A stretch of DNA of 64,000 nucleotides from Burkholderiaceae bacterium (GTDB taxonomy: Bacteria; Pseudomonadota; Gammaproteobacteria; Burkholderiales; Burkholderiaceae_B). A model generated the notes under the pieces. That model did not search any database and was not told the DNA's origin. It was given only the letters and a program-made list of their open reading frames with translations. Position 1 is the first letter of the stretch, and every line of letters starts with the position of its first letter. The position numbers and the translations under genes were made by a program. The DNA lies in the NCBI GenBank assembly GCA_020851995.1, contig JADZBO010000158.1, forward strand, positions 1-64,000. The letters are read 5' to 3'. Below, piece by piece: positions 33,174-42,399 of the stretch.

Positions 33174-34640
33174 TCAGACTTTGGTGGCTGGCACGTCCGC
33201 GGAGCCAGGGTGCGTCATATTGATCGGCACCACAATCCGATCGTAAAGCGCTTCGTCGACGCCCTTGGCCAATGCCGCTTGTTTCAGGGTTGTATTGTTG
33301 TCGATTGCATAATGCGCAATTTCGGATGCCTTGTCATAGCCGATCACGGGCGAAAGCGCCGTCACCATCATGACCGAGCGCTCGATATTCGACTTGATCT
33401 GCGCCTCATTGACGACGGCGCCTTCGACCATGAATTCACGGAAGTGATCGCACATGTCAGCCATGATCAGGGCAGAGTGCAAATAGTTGCTGATCAGGAT
33501 GGGCCTGAAGGCATTAAGCTCGAAATTGCCCTCCGATCCTCCCATCTGAACTGCGACATCCGAACCCATGATCTGGATGCACACCATGAGCATGGCCTCT
33601 GCCTGCGTCGGGTTGACCTTTCCTGGCATGATCGACGAACCGGGCTCGTTCGAGGGAAAGGTCATCTCCATGAGTCCCGTGCGCGGGCCAGAGCCAAGCC
33701 AGCGCATGTCGTTGGCGATCTTGTACAGCGATACGGCGGCACACTTTAATGCTGCGTGTGCGCGCACCATGCGATCAAGCGTGCCCTGGGCTGTGAATTT
33801 GTTGGTGGCCGTCTTGATGGCAAAGCCGGTCAGTTGTGTCAGTTCAGCCGCCACTGCGTCGCCGAAGCCAACCGGTGAATTCAGGCCGGTACCGACAGCC
33901 GTGCCGCCCATCGCGACCTGCAGCAGACCCTGGGTCGCGTAGTCCACATCGGCGATCGCATCGTCGAGTGCACCGACGTAGCCTGACCACTCTTGTCCCA
34001 CGGTCAGCGGGGTCGCATCCTCAAGGTGCGTACGGCCGATCTTGACGATGGTCGACCATTGCTTTGATTTGGCATCAAGCGCGTCACGCAACCGTTTCAG
34101 GGCAGGGATCGTCTTTTCAGTCGCCATTTTGTAGGCGGCAATATGCATGGCGGTCGGGAACGTGTCGTTGCTCGACTGGCCCATGTTGACGTGGTCATTG
34201 GGATGAACCGGCTCCTGGCTTCCCAGGGTACCTCCCACAAGCTGAATGCACCGGTTCGAAATGACCTCGTTCACGTTCATATTGGATTGCGTACCCGAGC
34301 CGGTTTGCCAGACGTACAAGGGGAACTCGGCGTCGAGTTTGCCGCTGATGACTTCGTCGGCTACTTGCTGGATCAGTTGACCCTTCCAGGCAGGCAGCCG
34401 CCCGGCCTTGGTGTTTACCACCGCTGCGGCTTTCTTGACGAAGCCATAGGCGTGGTAGACCTCTTTGGGCATCTTGTCATGGCCGATGTTGAAGTGAATC
34501 AGGCTGCGCTGGGTTTGTGCGCCCCAGTAGTGGTCTGCGGGTACCTGAACCTTGCCGATGCTGTCGAATTCCTCTCGCAAACCGGTGGTCGAAAGCCCGA
34601 TAGGCAAATTCAGGATGGTGGGTGTCGATTCTGTTGTCAT
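33174..34640 (-). CDS. fumC: Fumarate hydratase class II
   Basis: This 488-residue enzyme is the iron-free fumarase that interconverts fumarate and malate in the citric acid cycle. It shows the superfamily signature GSSIMPGKVNPTQAE (catalytic Ser loop), TGSGTQSNMNVNEV (substrate binding), GQSSNDTFPTAMH and GRTHLEDATPLTVGQE. E. coli FumC is 467 residues; the extra length is a polar N-terminus of about 20 residues. Aspartase and argininosuccinate lyase share the fold, but the C-terminal region and active-site segments fit fumarase. It precedes the aquaporin gene by 13 bases. Confidence 0.95.
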   Translation of the reverse strand: MTTESTPTILNLPIGLSTTGLREEFDSIGKVQVPADHYWGAQTQRSLIHFNIGHDKMPKEVYHAYGFVKKAAAVVNTKAGRLPAWKGQLIQQVADEVISGKLDAEFPLYVWQTGSGTQSNMNVNEVISNRCIQLVGGTLGSQEPVHPNDHVNMGQSSNDTFPTAMHIAAYKMATEKTIPALKRLRDALDAKSKQWSTIVKIGRTHLEDATPLTVGQEWSGYVGALDDAIADVDYATQGLLQVAMGGTAVGTGLNSPVGFGDAVAAELTQLTGFAIKTATNKFTAQGTLDRMVRAHAALKCAAVSLYKIANDMRWLGSGPRTGLMEMTFPSNEPGSSIMPGKVNPTQAEAMLMVCIQIMGSDVAVQMGGSEGNFELNAFRPILISNYLHSALIMADMCDHFREFMVEGAVVNEAQIKSNIERSVMMVTALSPVIGYDKASEIAHYAIDNNTTLKQAALAKGVDEALYDRIVVPINMTHPGSADVPATKV

Positions 34641-34843
34641 GGTTTTCCCTTGGTAGGCAAAGTCAAGCGAGCGTAACGTATGGAAACACGATTGCTTCGA
34701 TTAAGTCAGTTTAAACATATTTGGTGTGCAGGACGTTGCATGTGTTGCAACAGCGAACCGTTTGCTTTCCGTCAGTGCGCACACCGCTGGCCATCCGGAT
34801 CGACTTGCGCAACCGGCAATTTGCCAGACTGAGGCGTCCCCGC

Positions 34844-36298
34844 CTACTCCCTGATATTCAGGACGCCGCCACCCATCGCCTGGTACAACGCGACCGTGTC
34901 AGACAGGCGCTGTGATTGTGCGGCCACCAGGTCGAACTGCGTTCTTTGTGCCTGCATCTGTGCAATGAGTAATTGCAGATAGCTGGCCGTGCCATAGGTG
35001 TATTGCCTTTGCACAGACAGCAGCAGGGCACTGGCCGCAGCGTTGGCCCGGGATTGGGCATTGAGCGTCTGTGCATCGTTTTCAAGTGCACGCAGGACGT
35101 CGGCGACATTGCGCAACGATTCCAGTACCACCACCTGATAATTTGATGCGGCGGCCTCAAAGGCTGCCAGGGCCGCACGGCTTTCCGCGGGCAACCCTGG
35201 ATTAAACAGAGGCTGGGTCAGTTGCCCCAGTATTTGCCAGAACAGCGTTCCACTGCCAAACAACGTACCGGTGGTGAGTGCCAGTGAACCGGCGCTGCCG
35301 CTCAGCGTCAGTTGAGGGTACATCCTGGCGAGCGCGGCGCCATATTCGGCGTTGGTCGCCCGCATCAGCGCTTCTGAGGACTGGATGTCGGGGCGGCGTC
35401 GCACTAACTCCGACGGCACGACCAGGGGCAGATGGGTGGGTATGGTGAAGTCCTCAAGCGTGAAGTGGGGCAAACCCGCCTGGCCGGGCGATTGCCCAAC
35501 CAGCACGGCCAGCAGATGCACAGACTGCTCCCACCGCGTGCGCAGCACCGGAATGCCTGCGCGTGTCTGCTCGATTTCGGTTTGCAGGGCGAACACATCG
35601 TCCTCGGATGTTTGCCCCAGGCGCAACCGGTGGTTGGCCACAATCAGCTGCTCCTCCTGCGCCTTCAGACTCACCTCGTTGGCCTGGATCTGACCGGCCA
35701 GCTTTGCCTGTGTGATGGCACTGGTGGCCACGTTGGCGGCGAGTGTCAGGCGGGCGCCAGCGAGCTGATACTGCTGATATTCGGCGCGCGATGCCAGTGC
35801 CTCGAGCACGCGACGATTGCCACCGAAAATATCAAAGTTATAGGAGACATTGACCGACGCGTTGTAAAGGCTGAACAGGTTGGTGTTGTCCGGCTGTCCC
35901 TGAATCGCACCGTTCAGTTGCTGACGCTGATCGGACAGATTCGCGCCGAGTTGCGGATAAAGCGTCGAGCCTGCGCGGGCCGAATAGGTTTCCTGTGCCT
36001 GACGCAAAGTGGCCTGCGCAGCGAGTAATGAAGGATTCTTCTCCAGCGCCAGCTCAATGAGTCGATCCAGTTTGGGTGACCCCAGCATGCGCCACCAGTC
36101 TGCGCGCACCGTGGTGGCGGGGTCGAATGTCTGAGCGACGCCAAACGCGAACCCTGACGATGCTGTTTGGGCTGGCACTGCACCGACCGTGTATTGCGCA
36201 ATGGCCGGCGGTTCCGGGCGCAGGGCGTCTGGACCGACCGTACAGGCCGACAAAAGAGGCAGTCCGAGAGCCACCAGTAGTCGTTTGAGGTGTTTCAT
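34844..36298 (-). CDS. Outer-membrane efflux lipoprotein (NodT/OprM, TolC-like)
   Basis: This 484-residue outer-membrane factor has a lipoprotein signal with lipobox LSAC (lipidated Cys19) and the two-fold repeated OEP domain: LDRLIELALEKNPSLLAAQA (about 70-90) and the corresponding second half after about residue 270. It forms the exit duct of a tripartite pump. It is the last gene of a minus-strand operon, overlapping the ATPase gene by 4 bases, and so works with the adaptor, permease and ATPase encoded upstream. Confidence 0.93.
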   Translation of the reverse strand: MKHLKRLLVALGLPLLSACTVGPDALRPEPPAIAQYTVGAVPAQTASSGFAFGVAQTFDPATTVRADWWRMLGSPKLDRLIELALEKNPSLLAAQATLRQAQETYSARAGSTLYPQLGANLSDQRQQLNGAIQGQPDNTNLFSLYNASVNVSYNFDIFGGNRRVLEALASRAEYQQYQLAGARLTLAANVATSAITQAKLAGQIQANEVSLKAQEEQLIVANHRLRLGQTSEDDVFALQTEIEQTRAGIPVLRTRWEQSVHLLAVLVGQSPGQAGLPHFTLEDFTIPTHLPLVVPSELVRRRPDIQSSEALMRATNAEYGAALARMYPQLTLSGSAGSLALTTGTLFGSGTLFWQILGQLTQPLFNPGLPAESRAALAAFEAAASNYQVVVLESLRNVADVLRALENDAQTLNAQSRANAAASALLLSVQRQYTYGTASYLQLLIAQMQAQRTQFDLVAAQSQRLSDTVALYQAMGGGVLNIRE

Positions 36299-37005
36299 TC
36301 GAAATCCCGTCCTTCGCCAACTTCTTCCTGGGTTTTGCCGTCCCGGATGTGATAGATGCGCTTGAACGTCGGGATGATTTTTTCGTCATGCGTGACGACG
36401 ATGATCGCCGCTTCGTATTGGCGTGCCATCTGGTTCAGTATCCGGATCACGGCGAGTGCGCGTGCTCCGTCAAGCGGGGCAGTCGGCTCATCGGCCAGAA
36501 TGACAGGCGGGCGATTGACCAGCGCCCGCGCAATTGAAACGCGCTGCTGCTCCCCGCCAGACAATTGCGAGGGCATGGCACGGGCACGATGCGCGACATC
36601 CAGAGCCTGCAACAGCTCGAGAGCTTGTTGGCGGGCCAGCGCATTGGGCAACCCTGCCAGCATGGGCAACAAGGCTACATTATCAAGCACGTCAAGAAAC
36701 GGGATCAGATAAGGCGCCTGGAAGATGAAACCGATCTTGTCGCGCCGCAACGCCCGCAGATCCTTGATCGCCCAGCGATTGTCATAGATCAGCTCATCAC
36801 CAATCGTCATGCGCCCCGCGCTCGGCTCAACCACAGCGCCAAGACATTTCAGCAGTGTGCTCTTGCCCGATCCGGAGGGGCCGACCAGCCCCACCACTTC
36901 GCCGGGGGCGATCACCATGTTGACGTCCTTGAGGGCATCCACGGCCGTGTCACCCGAGCCAAAGCGCTTGCGCAGTCCTTCGATGCGAATTCCGGCTGTA
37001 TGCAC
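36295..37005 (-). CDS. ABC transporter ATPase (LolD/MacB/DevA type)
   Basis: This 236-residue ATPase powers the efflux complex. Walker A is GPSGSGKST (42-50), the ABC signature is LSGGEQQRVSIARAL, Walker B is VILADEPTAPLD, and the switch His is in VVTHDEK. It belongs to the small ATPases that pair with FtsX-like permeases. It starts 1 base after the permease stop and overlaps the outer-membrane gene by 4 bases. Confidence 0.95.
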   Translation of the reverse strand: MHTAGIRIEGLRKRFGSGDTAVDALKDVNMVIAPGEVVGLVGPSGSGKSTLLKCLGAVVEPSAGRMTIGDELIYDNRWAIKDLRALRRDKIGFIFQAPYLIPFLDVLDNVALLPMLAGLPNALARQQALELLQALDVAHRARAMPSQLSGGEQQRVSIARALVNRPPVILADEPTAPLDGARALAVIRILNQMARQYEAAIIVVTHDEKIIPTFKRIYHIRDGKTQEEVGEGRDFE

Positions 37006-37006
37006 A

Positions 37007-38209
37007 TCAGCCTCCGATCGCTTCTGCGGGATCGACCTTGAGCGCCGCCCAGATCGAGATGGCGCTGGCCAGTGCGCAGATCACCATCACCACGGCAAAG
37101 CCGCTGAGTGCGTCACCCGGCTCAAGCAAGACGTATTTGGGAAACACGGGTGCCCAGAACGTGGCCGAAACCTTCCCGACCACGAAACCAATGAGCCCAA
37201 GTCCCAGTGCCTGCTTCAGGATCATGCCGGCGATCGTCCGGTTGCGTGTTCCGATCAGCTTCAGCACCGCGATCTCGCGTATTTTGCCCATCGTCAGGGT
37301 GTAGATAATGAACGCCACGATCGCAGCACTGACAACAGCAAGTATGGCCAGAAACATGCCGATCTGCCTGGCAGAGGTCGCAATGAGCTTGCCCACCAGG
37401 ATCTCCTCCATCTGCAAGCGGTCGTAGACCTGCAGTCGTTTCCAGCGCCGGATGGATTCCGCGACCTCGGCGTGTGAATAACCCTGTTTGACCTGCACGA
37501 GGACGGAATTGACAAAGGGGTTTGCACTCTGCGTTGCAATCACGGCATCCAGCACGTCCGGCTGTCCGGGTCGGTTCAGCGCCGGGTTCTGTTCGGTGCG
37601 TCGGCGCTGTTCAAGGATGGCGTCGTTATCCTTCAGGAACTGTGCCTGCTGGGCATCCTTGATGGGAATAAAGATCATGGGATCACCGCTGGACGACACC
37701 ATGCGTCGTGTCAGTCCGACGACTGTGTAAATATTGCGCCGGATCCGGATCTGGTCCCCGAGCCTGAAGCCCGTGGCGATGTCAGCGACCGCCTCATAGT
37801 GACCACGCGTGATCTGCCTGCCGGCGATCAGGTAAGGCGGCCAGCCGGGTGCGCCGGTTTCGCCCATCACAATGCCCGTGACGAGCACACGGACATCTCT
37901 GTCGCCATGGCGCACCTGCATGGTCAGGTACGTCACGTTCGTGGCGCTGGCCACGCCCTGAATGTTGCGGATGCCACGCCAGTGATCGTCGTAGATGCTG
38001 GAGGGTTCGGCATAAGGTCCCAGGGTGTCCTTTTGCACGACCCACAAGTCGGCTGAACTATTGTCGAGCAACACCTTGGCGTCATCGACCATGCCGCGAT
38101 AGACGCCTGCCATGGTGAGCGTGACACCGATCAGCAACCCGAGGCCGACGCCGGTGAAGACAAATTTTCCCCAACTATGCAGGATGTCCCGGCCAGCAAG
38201 GCTGATCAT
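37007..38209 (-). CDS. ABC transporter permease (FtsX/DevC type)
   Basis: This 400-residue permease has the MacB/FtsX layout: TM1 near the N-terminus (FVFTGVGLGLLIGVTLTMAG), a large periplasmic domain (about 40-270), then three helices in the C-terminal part (about 275-380) with the FtsX-like IREIAVLKLIGTRNRTI loop. Such permeases do not move the substrate through the inner membrane; they act as mechanotransducers that push periplasmic or membrane-embedded substrates into the outer duct. It overlaps the adaptor gene by 4 bases. Confidence 0.93.
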   Translation of the reverse strand: MISLAGRDILHSWGKFVFTGVGLGLLIGVTLTMAGVYRGMVDDAKVLLDNSSADLWVVQKDTLGPYAEPSSIYDDHWRGIRNIQGVASATNVTYLTMQVRHGDRDVRVLVTGIVMGETGAPGWPPYLIAGRQITRGHYEAVADIATGFRLGDQIRIRRNIYTVVGLTRRMVSSSGDPMIFIPIKDAQQAQFLKDNDAILEQRRRTEQNPALNRPGQPDVLDAVIATQSANPFVNSVLVQVKQGYSHAEVAESIRRWKRLQVYDRLQMEEILVGKLIATSARQIGMFLAILAVVSAAIVAFIIYTLTMGKIREIAVLKLIGTRNRTIAGMILKQALGLGLIGFVVGKVSATFWAPVFPKYVLLEPGDALSGFAVVMVICALASAISIWAALKVDPAEAIGG

Positions 38210-39360
38210 TGCCCGGCCCCCGGGAGGCGATCAACGATTTTGATCCGGCTTTGCGTCGTCAGTGCGCGCTCGCTGTAAACGACGATTTGCGCCTGGCTTT
38301 CGAGTCCGCCCAGCACTTGCGTCATTCCGCTCAAGTCCGTTGCGCCGGTCGTGATCGGGGTGAATTCCAGTGAATCCCCCTTGACTTGCCACACACCCAC
38401 CCGATTCTTGAATCGTTTGAGGCTGGCGTTTGGTACCACGATCGCAGGCGCCAGGTCGGGCAATGTGACGGTAATCTCGGCCAGTTCGCCCACTGGCGGC
38501 AGGGTTGCGAACGCTTTGTCAAAACCGACTTTAGCGGTGATTTCTTCCGTGACAGCATCTGCCAGTGGCTCGACGCGCGACACATGGCCGCTCAGCGCCT
38601 GACCGGCGCGGGAGCGCAGGACAACCTGCGCGGCCAGTCCGGTTGCAAGGCCTCTGGAACTCAACTGGTCAAAGCGTGCGTTGACCCAAATCGTGGTCGG
38701 GTCGATGAGCTCAACAGCCGCCTGACCCGCCACGAGCGTGGTGCCCGGATCGGCCTTGCGCGCTGACACCAATGCGTCCACGGGCGCGACCAGCTTAAGG
38801 TTCTTACGTTGAGCGCTCAGCCCTTCCTGGTCGGAGCGGACACGTGACACTTGTTGTTGCGCTGCTTTCAGGGTGGCATCCGCAAGCTCGAACTCGTGAC
38901 GCTTTGCGGCGTAGGTTTCTTCGCTGGTCGAACGCACCGCATGCAACTGTTCATACCGCCGAGCCTGTGTCCTGGCGTAGTTTTGACGCGTCTGGGCTTC
39001 TTGCAACTGAGCCTCTGCTTGTTTCATCGCAGCCTGCTGCGCGCGAAGTTTGTCGTCCAGGTCGACCGGATCCATTTCCCCCAGCACTTGTCCGGCGGTG
39101 ACACGGTCGCCGACATCGACGTCGAGTCGCAGCAGCCTGCCCGTTGCGATCGGGCCAATTTTGTAGGTGTGCCGGGCGTCCACTGTGCCGATGCCAAACA
39201 ACGCCGGTGAAATCGCACGGCGTTCGACCGACGCGATGGTGACGGCAACCGGCGCGAGCGGGCCCGAGCGCAGCGCGACGTAAATGAATAGCAAGGTCAG
39301 GGGCACCAGCGTTACCAGCAACGCAAGCGTACGGCCGCGCAAGGGAAGTTTCTTGATCAT
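38206..39360 (-). CDS. Efflux periplasmic adaptor (HlyD/MacA/DevB family)
   Basis: This 384-residue membrane-fusion protein is anchored by one N-terminal helix (about 11-30). It has a split lipoyl domain (GRLLRLDVDVGDRVTAGQVL, and VAPVDALVSARKADPGTTL after the hairpin), a helical hairpin (about 105-185; rich in Gln, Ala, Arg) and beta-barrel domains. It bridges the FtsX-type permease and the outer-membrane factor. It overlaps the tetR-family gene by 4 bases and the permease gene by 4. Confidence 0.93.
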   Translation of the reverse strand: MIKKLPLRGRTLALLVTLVPLTLLFIYVALRSGPLAPVAVTIASVERRAISPALFGIGTVDARHTYKIGPIATGRLLRLDVDVGDRVTAGQVLGEMDPVDLDDKLRAQQAAMKQAEAQLQEAQTRQNYARTQARRYEQLHAVRSTSEETYAAKRHEFELADATLKAAQQQVSRVRSDQEGLSAQRKNLKLVAPVDALVSARKADPGTTLVAGQAAVELIDPTTIWVNARFDQLSSRGLATGLAAQVVLRSRAGQALSGHVSRVEPLADAVTEEITAKVGFDKAFATLPPVGELAEITVTLPDLAPAIVVPNASLKRFKNRVGVWQVKGDSLEFTPITTGATDLSGMTQVLGGLESQAQIVVYSERALTTQSRIKIVDRLPGAGQ

Positions 39361-39962
39361 GCTTTTCTGATACCCCTGAGGTAGAGCGCAAAAGCGCCTT
39401 CTGCCCGGCCTTTGATGCGCCCGATGTCACCCGTCAGCATGCTTTGCATGACCAGGCCCTGGATGGTGCCGATGAATACAGTGGCAGCCGCAGCCACATC
39501 GATCTCGTCGCTGACCTCGCCCGCTGACTTGCCCTTTTCGAGCAGGTGGACAATGCGTTTCGCATAGTTCTGCATCAGAGTTTTGGCCATCTGCTTGGCG
39601 GCGGAGTCCTTGGCATGCTGCAGTTCGCCGAACAGCATCCGCGGAACCCCCGGGTGCTGCGCGACAAACTCGATGTGTGCCGCAAAAACCTTTTCCAGTG
39701 CTTCCAGCGGCGAGGTGCAATTCAGGATGGCGGTATCCACACGCCTGAGCAAATGCTCGGCCACCCATTGCATGACCGCGCCCAGTATCGATTCCTTGGT
39801 TGGAAAATGACGAAACAGGGCACCCTGAGTCAACCCCATCCTCTGCGCAATCGCGGCGGTCGTGATGTCGTTCGGGTTTTGCTCGGCGGCCAGTTCGATG
39901 ACGGTTTCAACGGTGATGGCACGTCGTTCATCTGCCGGAAGATGTTTTGCGTGAGTTTGCAT
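39357..39962 (-). CDS. TetR-family repressor of the efflux operon
   Basis: This 201-residue protein has an N-terminal helix-turn-helix (about 15-60; TTAAIAQRMGLTQGALFRHF) and a TetR_C ligand-binding domain with helices typical of CerR/YbiH-like regulators. It is the first gene of the five-gene efflux operon, overlapping the adaptor gene by 4 bases. A sigma-70 promoter (40074-40102) and an abutting palindrome (40056-40073) lie about 95 bases upstream, so it very likely represses its own operon until a substrate of the pump binds. Confidence 0.92.
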   Translation of the reverse strand: MQTHAKHLPADERRAITVETVIELAAEQNPNDITTAAIAQRMGLTQGALFRHFPTKESILGAVMQWVAEHLLRRVDTAILNCTSPLEALEKVFAAHIEFVAQHPGVPRMLFGELQHAKDSAAKQMAKTLMQNYAKRIVHLLEKGKSAGEVSDEIDVAAAATVFIGTIQGLVMQSMLTGDIGRIKGRAEGAFALYLRGIRKA

Positions 39963-40055
39963 GCGCGGTCGGTGGGTTTCGGGAAATTGGTGGGTTCAGG
40001 AAATCAGGTGACTGGGCAGGTCAGGAAGTCATTGATTCTGCGACGATTGTCAGAA

Positions 40056-40073
40056 AGTAAGTAATTAGTTACT
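40056..40073. promoter_or_regulatory. Palindromic operator for the TetR-family repressor
   Basis: AGTAAGTAATTAGTTACT is an 18-base near-palindrome, with eight of nine base pairs symmetric about its centre. It begins directly after the -10 hexamer on the minus strand and covers the predicted transcription start (about 40067), the ideal position to block transcription. It resembles AGTAA-N4-TTACT operators of TetR-family regulators. Confidence 0.7.
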
Positions 40074-40102
40074 ATCTTAGATCTGTGAAGCTGTTTTGTC
40101 AA
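40074..40102 (-). promoter_or_regulatory. Sigma-70 promoter of the tetR-efflux operon
   Basis: On the minus strand TTGACA (40102-40097) and TAAGAT (40079-40074) are 17 bases apart: a consensus -35 and a good -10 at ideal spacing. It is the best housekeeping promoter visible in the window. That strength fits a gene set held off by a repressor rather than one needing an activator. Confidence 0.8.
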
Positions 40103-40229
40103 CTTGCTTCGGTGCATGCCAGTTAGTGGTCGTCCGGGTGGTTCACACTGAGATTCACCCGGCGAAGAAAGTAGACGCCGACGCATCCAGGAATGGGTGC
40201 ATGTCTTGTGTGTAATTGTTTGTTTTTGT

Positions 40230-40319
40230 TGGCGGAAGCGGTGAGATTCGAACTCACGGAGGGCGCAAACCCTCGCCGGTTTTCAAGACCGGTGCCTTAA
40301 ACCACTCGGCCACGCTTCC
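40230..40319 (-). tRNA. tRNA-Ser (anticodon UGA)
   Basis: On the minus strand it starts GGAAGCGTGGCCGAGTGG and ends CGCTTCC-G-CCA. The 7-base acceptor stem pairs fully, the anticodon stem-loop CGGTCTTGAAAACCGG carries TGA, a long variable arm (GAGGGTTTGCGCCCTC) marks a class II tRNA, and the B-box is GTTCGAATCTC. Length is 90 nt including the encoded CCA. Confidence 0.96.
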
Positions 40320-40433
40320 ATTAAAGCGATCAATCTGCCGGGGACAACCCTGCTTTGCGCAGGAAGCCGTGCAGAAATCTGTGGAAGGACTGCATAATAA
40401 TCGATTTGCGAAACTGTTTGCGGAGTCTTCATC

Positions 40434-41411
40434 ATGCGCGCGATCGAAATTGTCCAGCCCGGTGGTCCGGAAGTCCTGGTACCCACCACCCGAACCAGGC
40501 CAGTGGCAGGCCCTGGCGAAGTGCTTATAAAAGTCGCTGCGGCGGGCATTAATCGACCGGATGTGTTCCAGCGCATGGGGGCCTACGCGCCGCCTCCGGG
40601 TGCGTCGGATATTCCCGGACTGGAGGTTGCCGGCGAGATTGTTGATGCGGATTCTTCGGGCGGTCGTTTTCGCGTGGGTGACCGTGTTTGTGCGCTGGTC
40701 GCGGGCGGCGGCTATGCCGAATACTGCGTTGCGCCGGTAGAGCAGTGTCTGCCGATCCCGGCTGGTCTGTCGATGATCCAGGCGGCCGGTTTGCCGGAAA
40801 CCTACTACACCGTGTGGAGCAATGTGTTTGACCGCGGCGCGCTCGCCAAGGGTGAAACCCTGCTGGTGCACGGTGGCGCCAGCGGCATTGGCACTACAGC
40901 GATCCAGATTGCGAAGGCGATGGGTAACACCGTGTATGCGACTGTTGGCAGCGACGAGCGCGCGAGCGCGGTCGAGGCGCTGGGTGCCGCAAAGGGGATT
41001 AACTACAAGACGCAGGATTTTGTGTCTGAAATCAAGACCCTGACCGGCGGACGGGGCGTTGATGTGATTCTCGACATGGTCGCTGGTGAGTATATCGGCC
41101 GCGATATCAAGGCGCTCGCTGATGACGGGCGGATTGTGGTCATTGCGACGCTCGGCGGTAACAAATCGCTATTTGATTCCAGCGAACTGATGCGGCGTCG
41201 ACTGACAATTACCGGATCGACCCTGCGGCCGCGTCCCGTCGCCTTCAAGGGGAAAATTGCCGAAGCGCTCGAGGCCAAGGTCTGGCCGCTGCTCGCGAGT
41301 GGAAAAATCAAACCCATTATTCACTGCACAATGCCGCTGGAGGATGCCAGCAAGGGCCATGCGATGATGCAGGCGGGTGAGCAGATCGGCAAGATCATCC
41401 TGACGGTTTGA
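40434..41411 (+). CDS. Zinc-independent quinone oxidoreductase (QOR family, MDR superfamily)
   Basis: This 325-residue protein is an NAD(P)H-dependent quinone or enoyl reductase of the medium-chain dehydrogenase family. It has the GroES-like N-terminal domain (AAGINRPDVFQRMGAY) and a Rossmann domain with the NADPH motif HGGASGIGTTAIQIAKAMG (about 142-160) and VDVILDMVAGEYI. Zinc-ligand cysteines are absent. It closely resembles the PIG3/QOR2-type gene that sits before tpiA in many Burkholderiales. ATG 40434 has a weak GGAG-type site. Confidence 0.88.
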   Translation: MRAIEIVQPGGPEVLVPTTRTRPVAGPGEVLIKVAAAGINRPDVFQRMGAYAPPPGASDIPGLEVAGEIVDADSSGGRFRVGDRVCALVAGGGYAEYCVAPVEQCLPIPAGLSMIQAAGLPETYYTVWSNVFDRGALAKGETLLVHGGASGIGTTAIQIAKAMGNTVYATVGSDERASAVEALGAAKGINYKTQDFVSEIKTLTGGRGVDVILDMVAGEYIGRDIKALADDGRIVVIATLGGNKSLFDSSELMRRRLTITGSTLRPRPVAFKGKIAEALEAKVWPLLASGKIKPIIHCTMPLEDASKGHAMMQAGEQIGKIILTV

Positions 41412-41587
41412 GTTCCTGGCCGGATGTCGCGCACGGTTAAAGCACCGCTATCCGCCCGTAGTCTGGCCAGACAAGGTAGAATACCGGGTTTAACCCGGCT
41501 TCTGCGCTGGTGATTCATGGCGCAGGCCCTGAGTCACATCCGTTCAGGAAGCAAGCCATCAACCCGATCGCCAGGAACCCGACTGCC

Positions 41588-42355
41588 GTGAACCAGACCA
41601 ATGTAAACCAAACTGCAACCAACGCAACCGGTGGTCGTACCCGTCTGGTCATTGGCAACTGGAAAATGCACGGCAACCTTGCAGACAACGCAGCGTTGCT
41701 CGCGGCCTTGCGTCCGGCGAACCCGGCTGCACGGATCGCGGTTTGCGTGCCGTTTCCCTACCTGGCTCAGGCAGCACAGGCACTCGCCGGTTCGACCGTG
41801 ACCTGGGGTGCGCAGGATGTCAGCGCGCACTCGCATGGCGCCTATACCGGCGAGGTCTCGGCGCCCATGCTCAAGGATTTTGGTTGCGCGTGGGTGTTGG
41901 TTGGCCATTCCGAGCGGCGTTCGATGCACGGCGAATCCGATCAACTCGTCGCTGACAAGGCGAAGGCCGCGCTGGCTGCCGGGCTCACCCCGGTCGTCTG
42001 CGTCGGTGAATCCCTTGCCGAGCGCGATGCTGGTCAGGCAATTGCCGTGATACAGCGGCAGCTGGCTCCGGTGCTTGCGCTGGGTGCGCAGTCCGTATGC
42101 CAGATGGTCATTGCCTACGAGCCGGTCTGGGCGATCGGCACCGGCCGCACTGCCACTCCCGAGCAGGCTCAGGAAGTCCACGCGGCAATCCGCGCGGCCC
42201 TCGACGGTATTGGTGCCGGCGGGATCCAGATTTTGTATGGTGGCAGTGTCAAGGCTGCCAACGCGGCCAGTTTGTTTTCCATGCCCGATATTGATGGCGC
42301 GCTGGTAGGTGGCGCGGCCCTTGTTGCTGACGAATTCCTGCGTATTGCCGCCTGA
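41588..42355 (+). CDS. tpiA: Triose-phosphate isomerase
   Basis: This enzyme of about 255 residues interconverts dihydroxyacetone phosphate and glyceraldehyde-3-phosphate. It shows VIGNWKMHG (active-site Asn and Lys), VGHSERR (electrophile His), YEPVWAIGTG (catalytic Glu and flexible loop) and LYGGSV. The start is uncertain: I chose GTG 41588, which gives a family-like length with a short NQTNVNQTATNAT leader; a GTG at 41510 would add 26 residues. Neither has a strong ribosome site. A TAGAAT -10-like hexamer (41477-41482) and a palindrome CCGGGTTTAACCCGG (41484-41498) lie upstream. Confidence 0.93.
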   Translation: MNQTNVNQTATNATGGRTRLVIGNWKMHGNLADNAALLAALRPANPAARIAVCVPFPYLAQAAQALAGSTVTWGAQDVSAHSHGAYTGEVSAPMLKDFGCAWVLVGHSERRSMHGESDQLVADKAKAALAAGLTPVVCVGESLAERDAGQAIAVIQRQLAPVLALGAQSVCQMVIAYEPVWAIGTGRTATPEQAQEVHAAIRAALDGIGAGGIQILYGGSVKAANAASLFSMPDIDGALVGGAALVADEFLRIAA

Positions 42356-42399
42356 GGGCGTCTGCGGGAAGTCTGCTTTTTGGTTTTCGGAGTTTTTCA

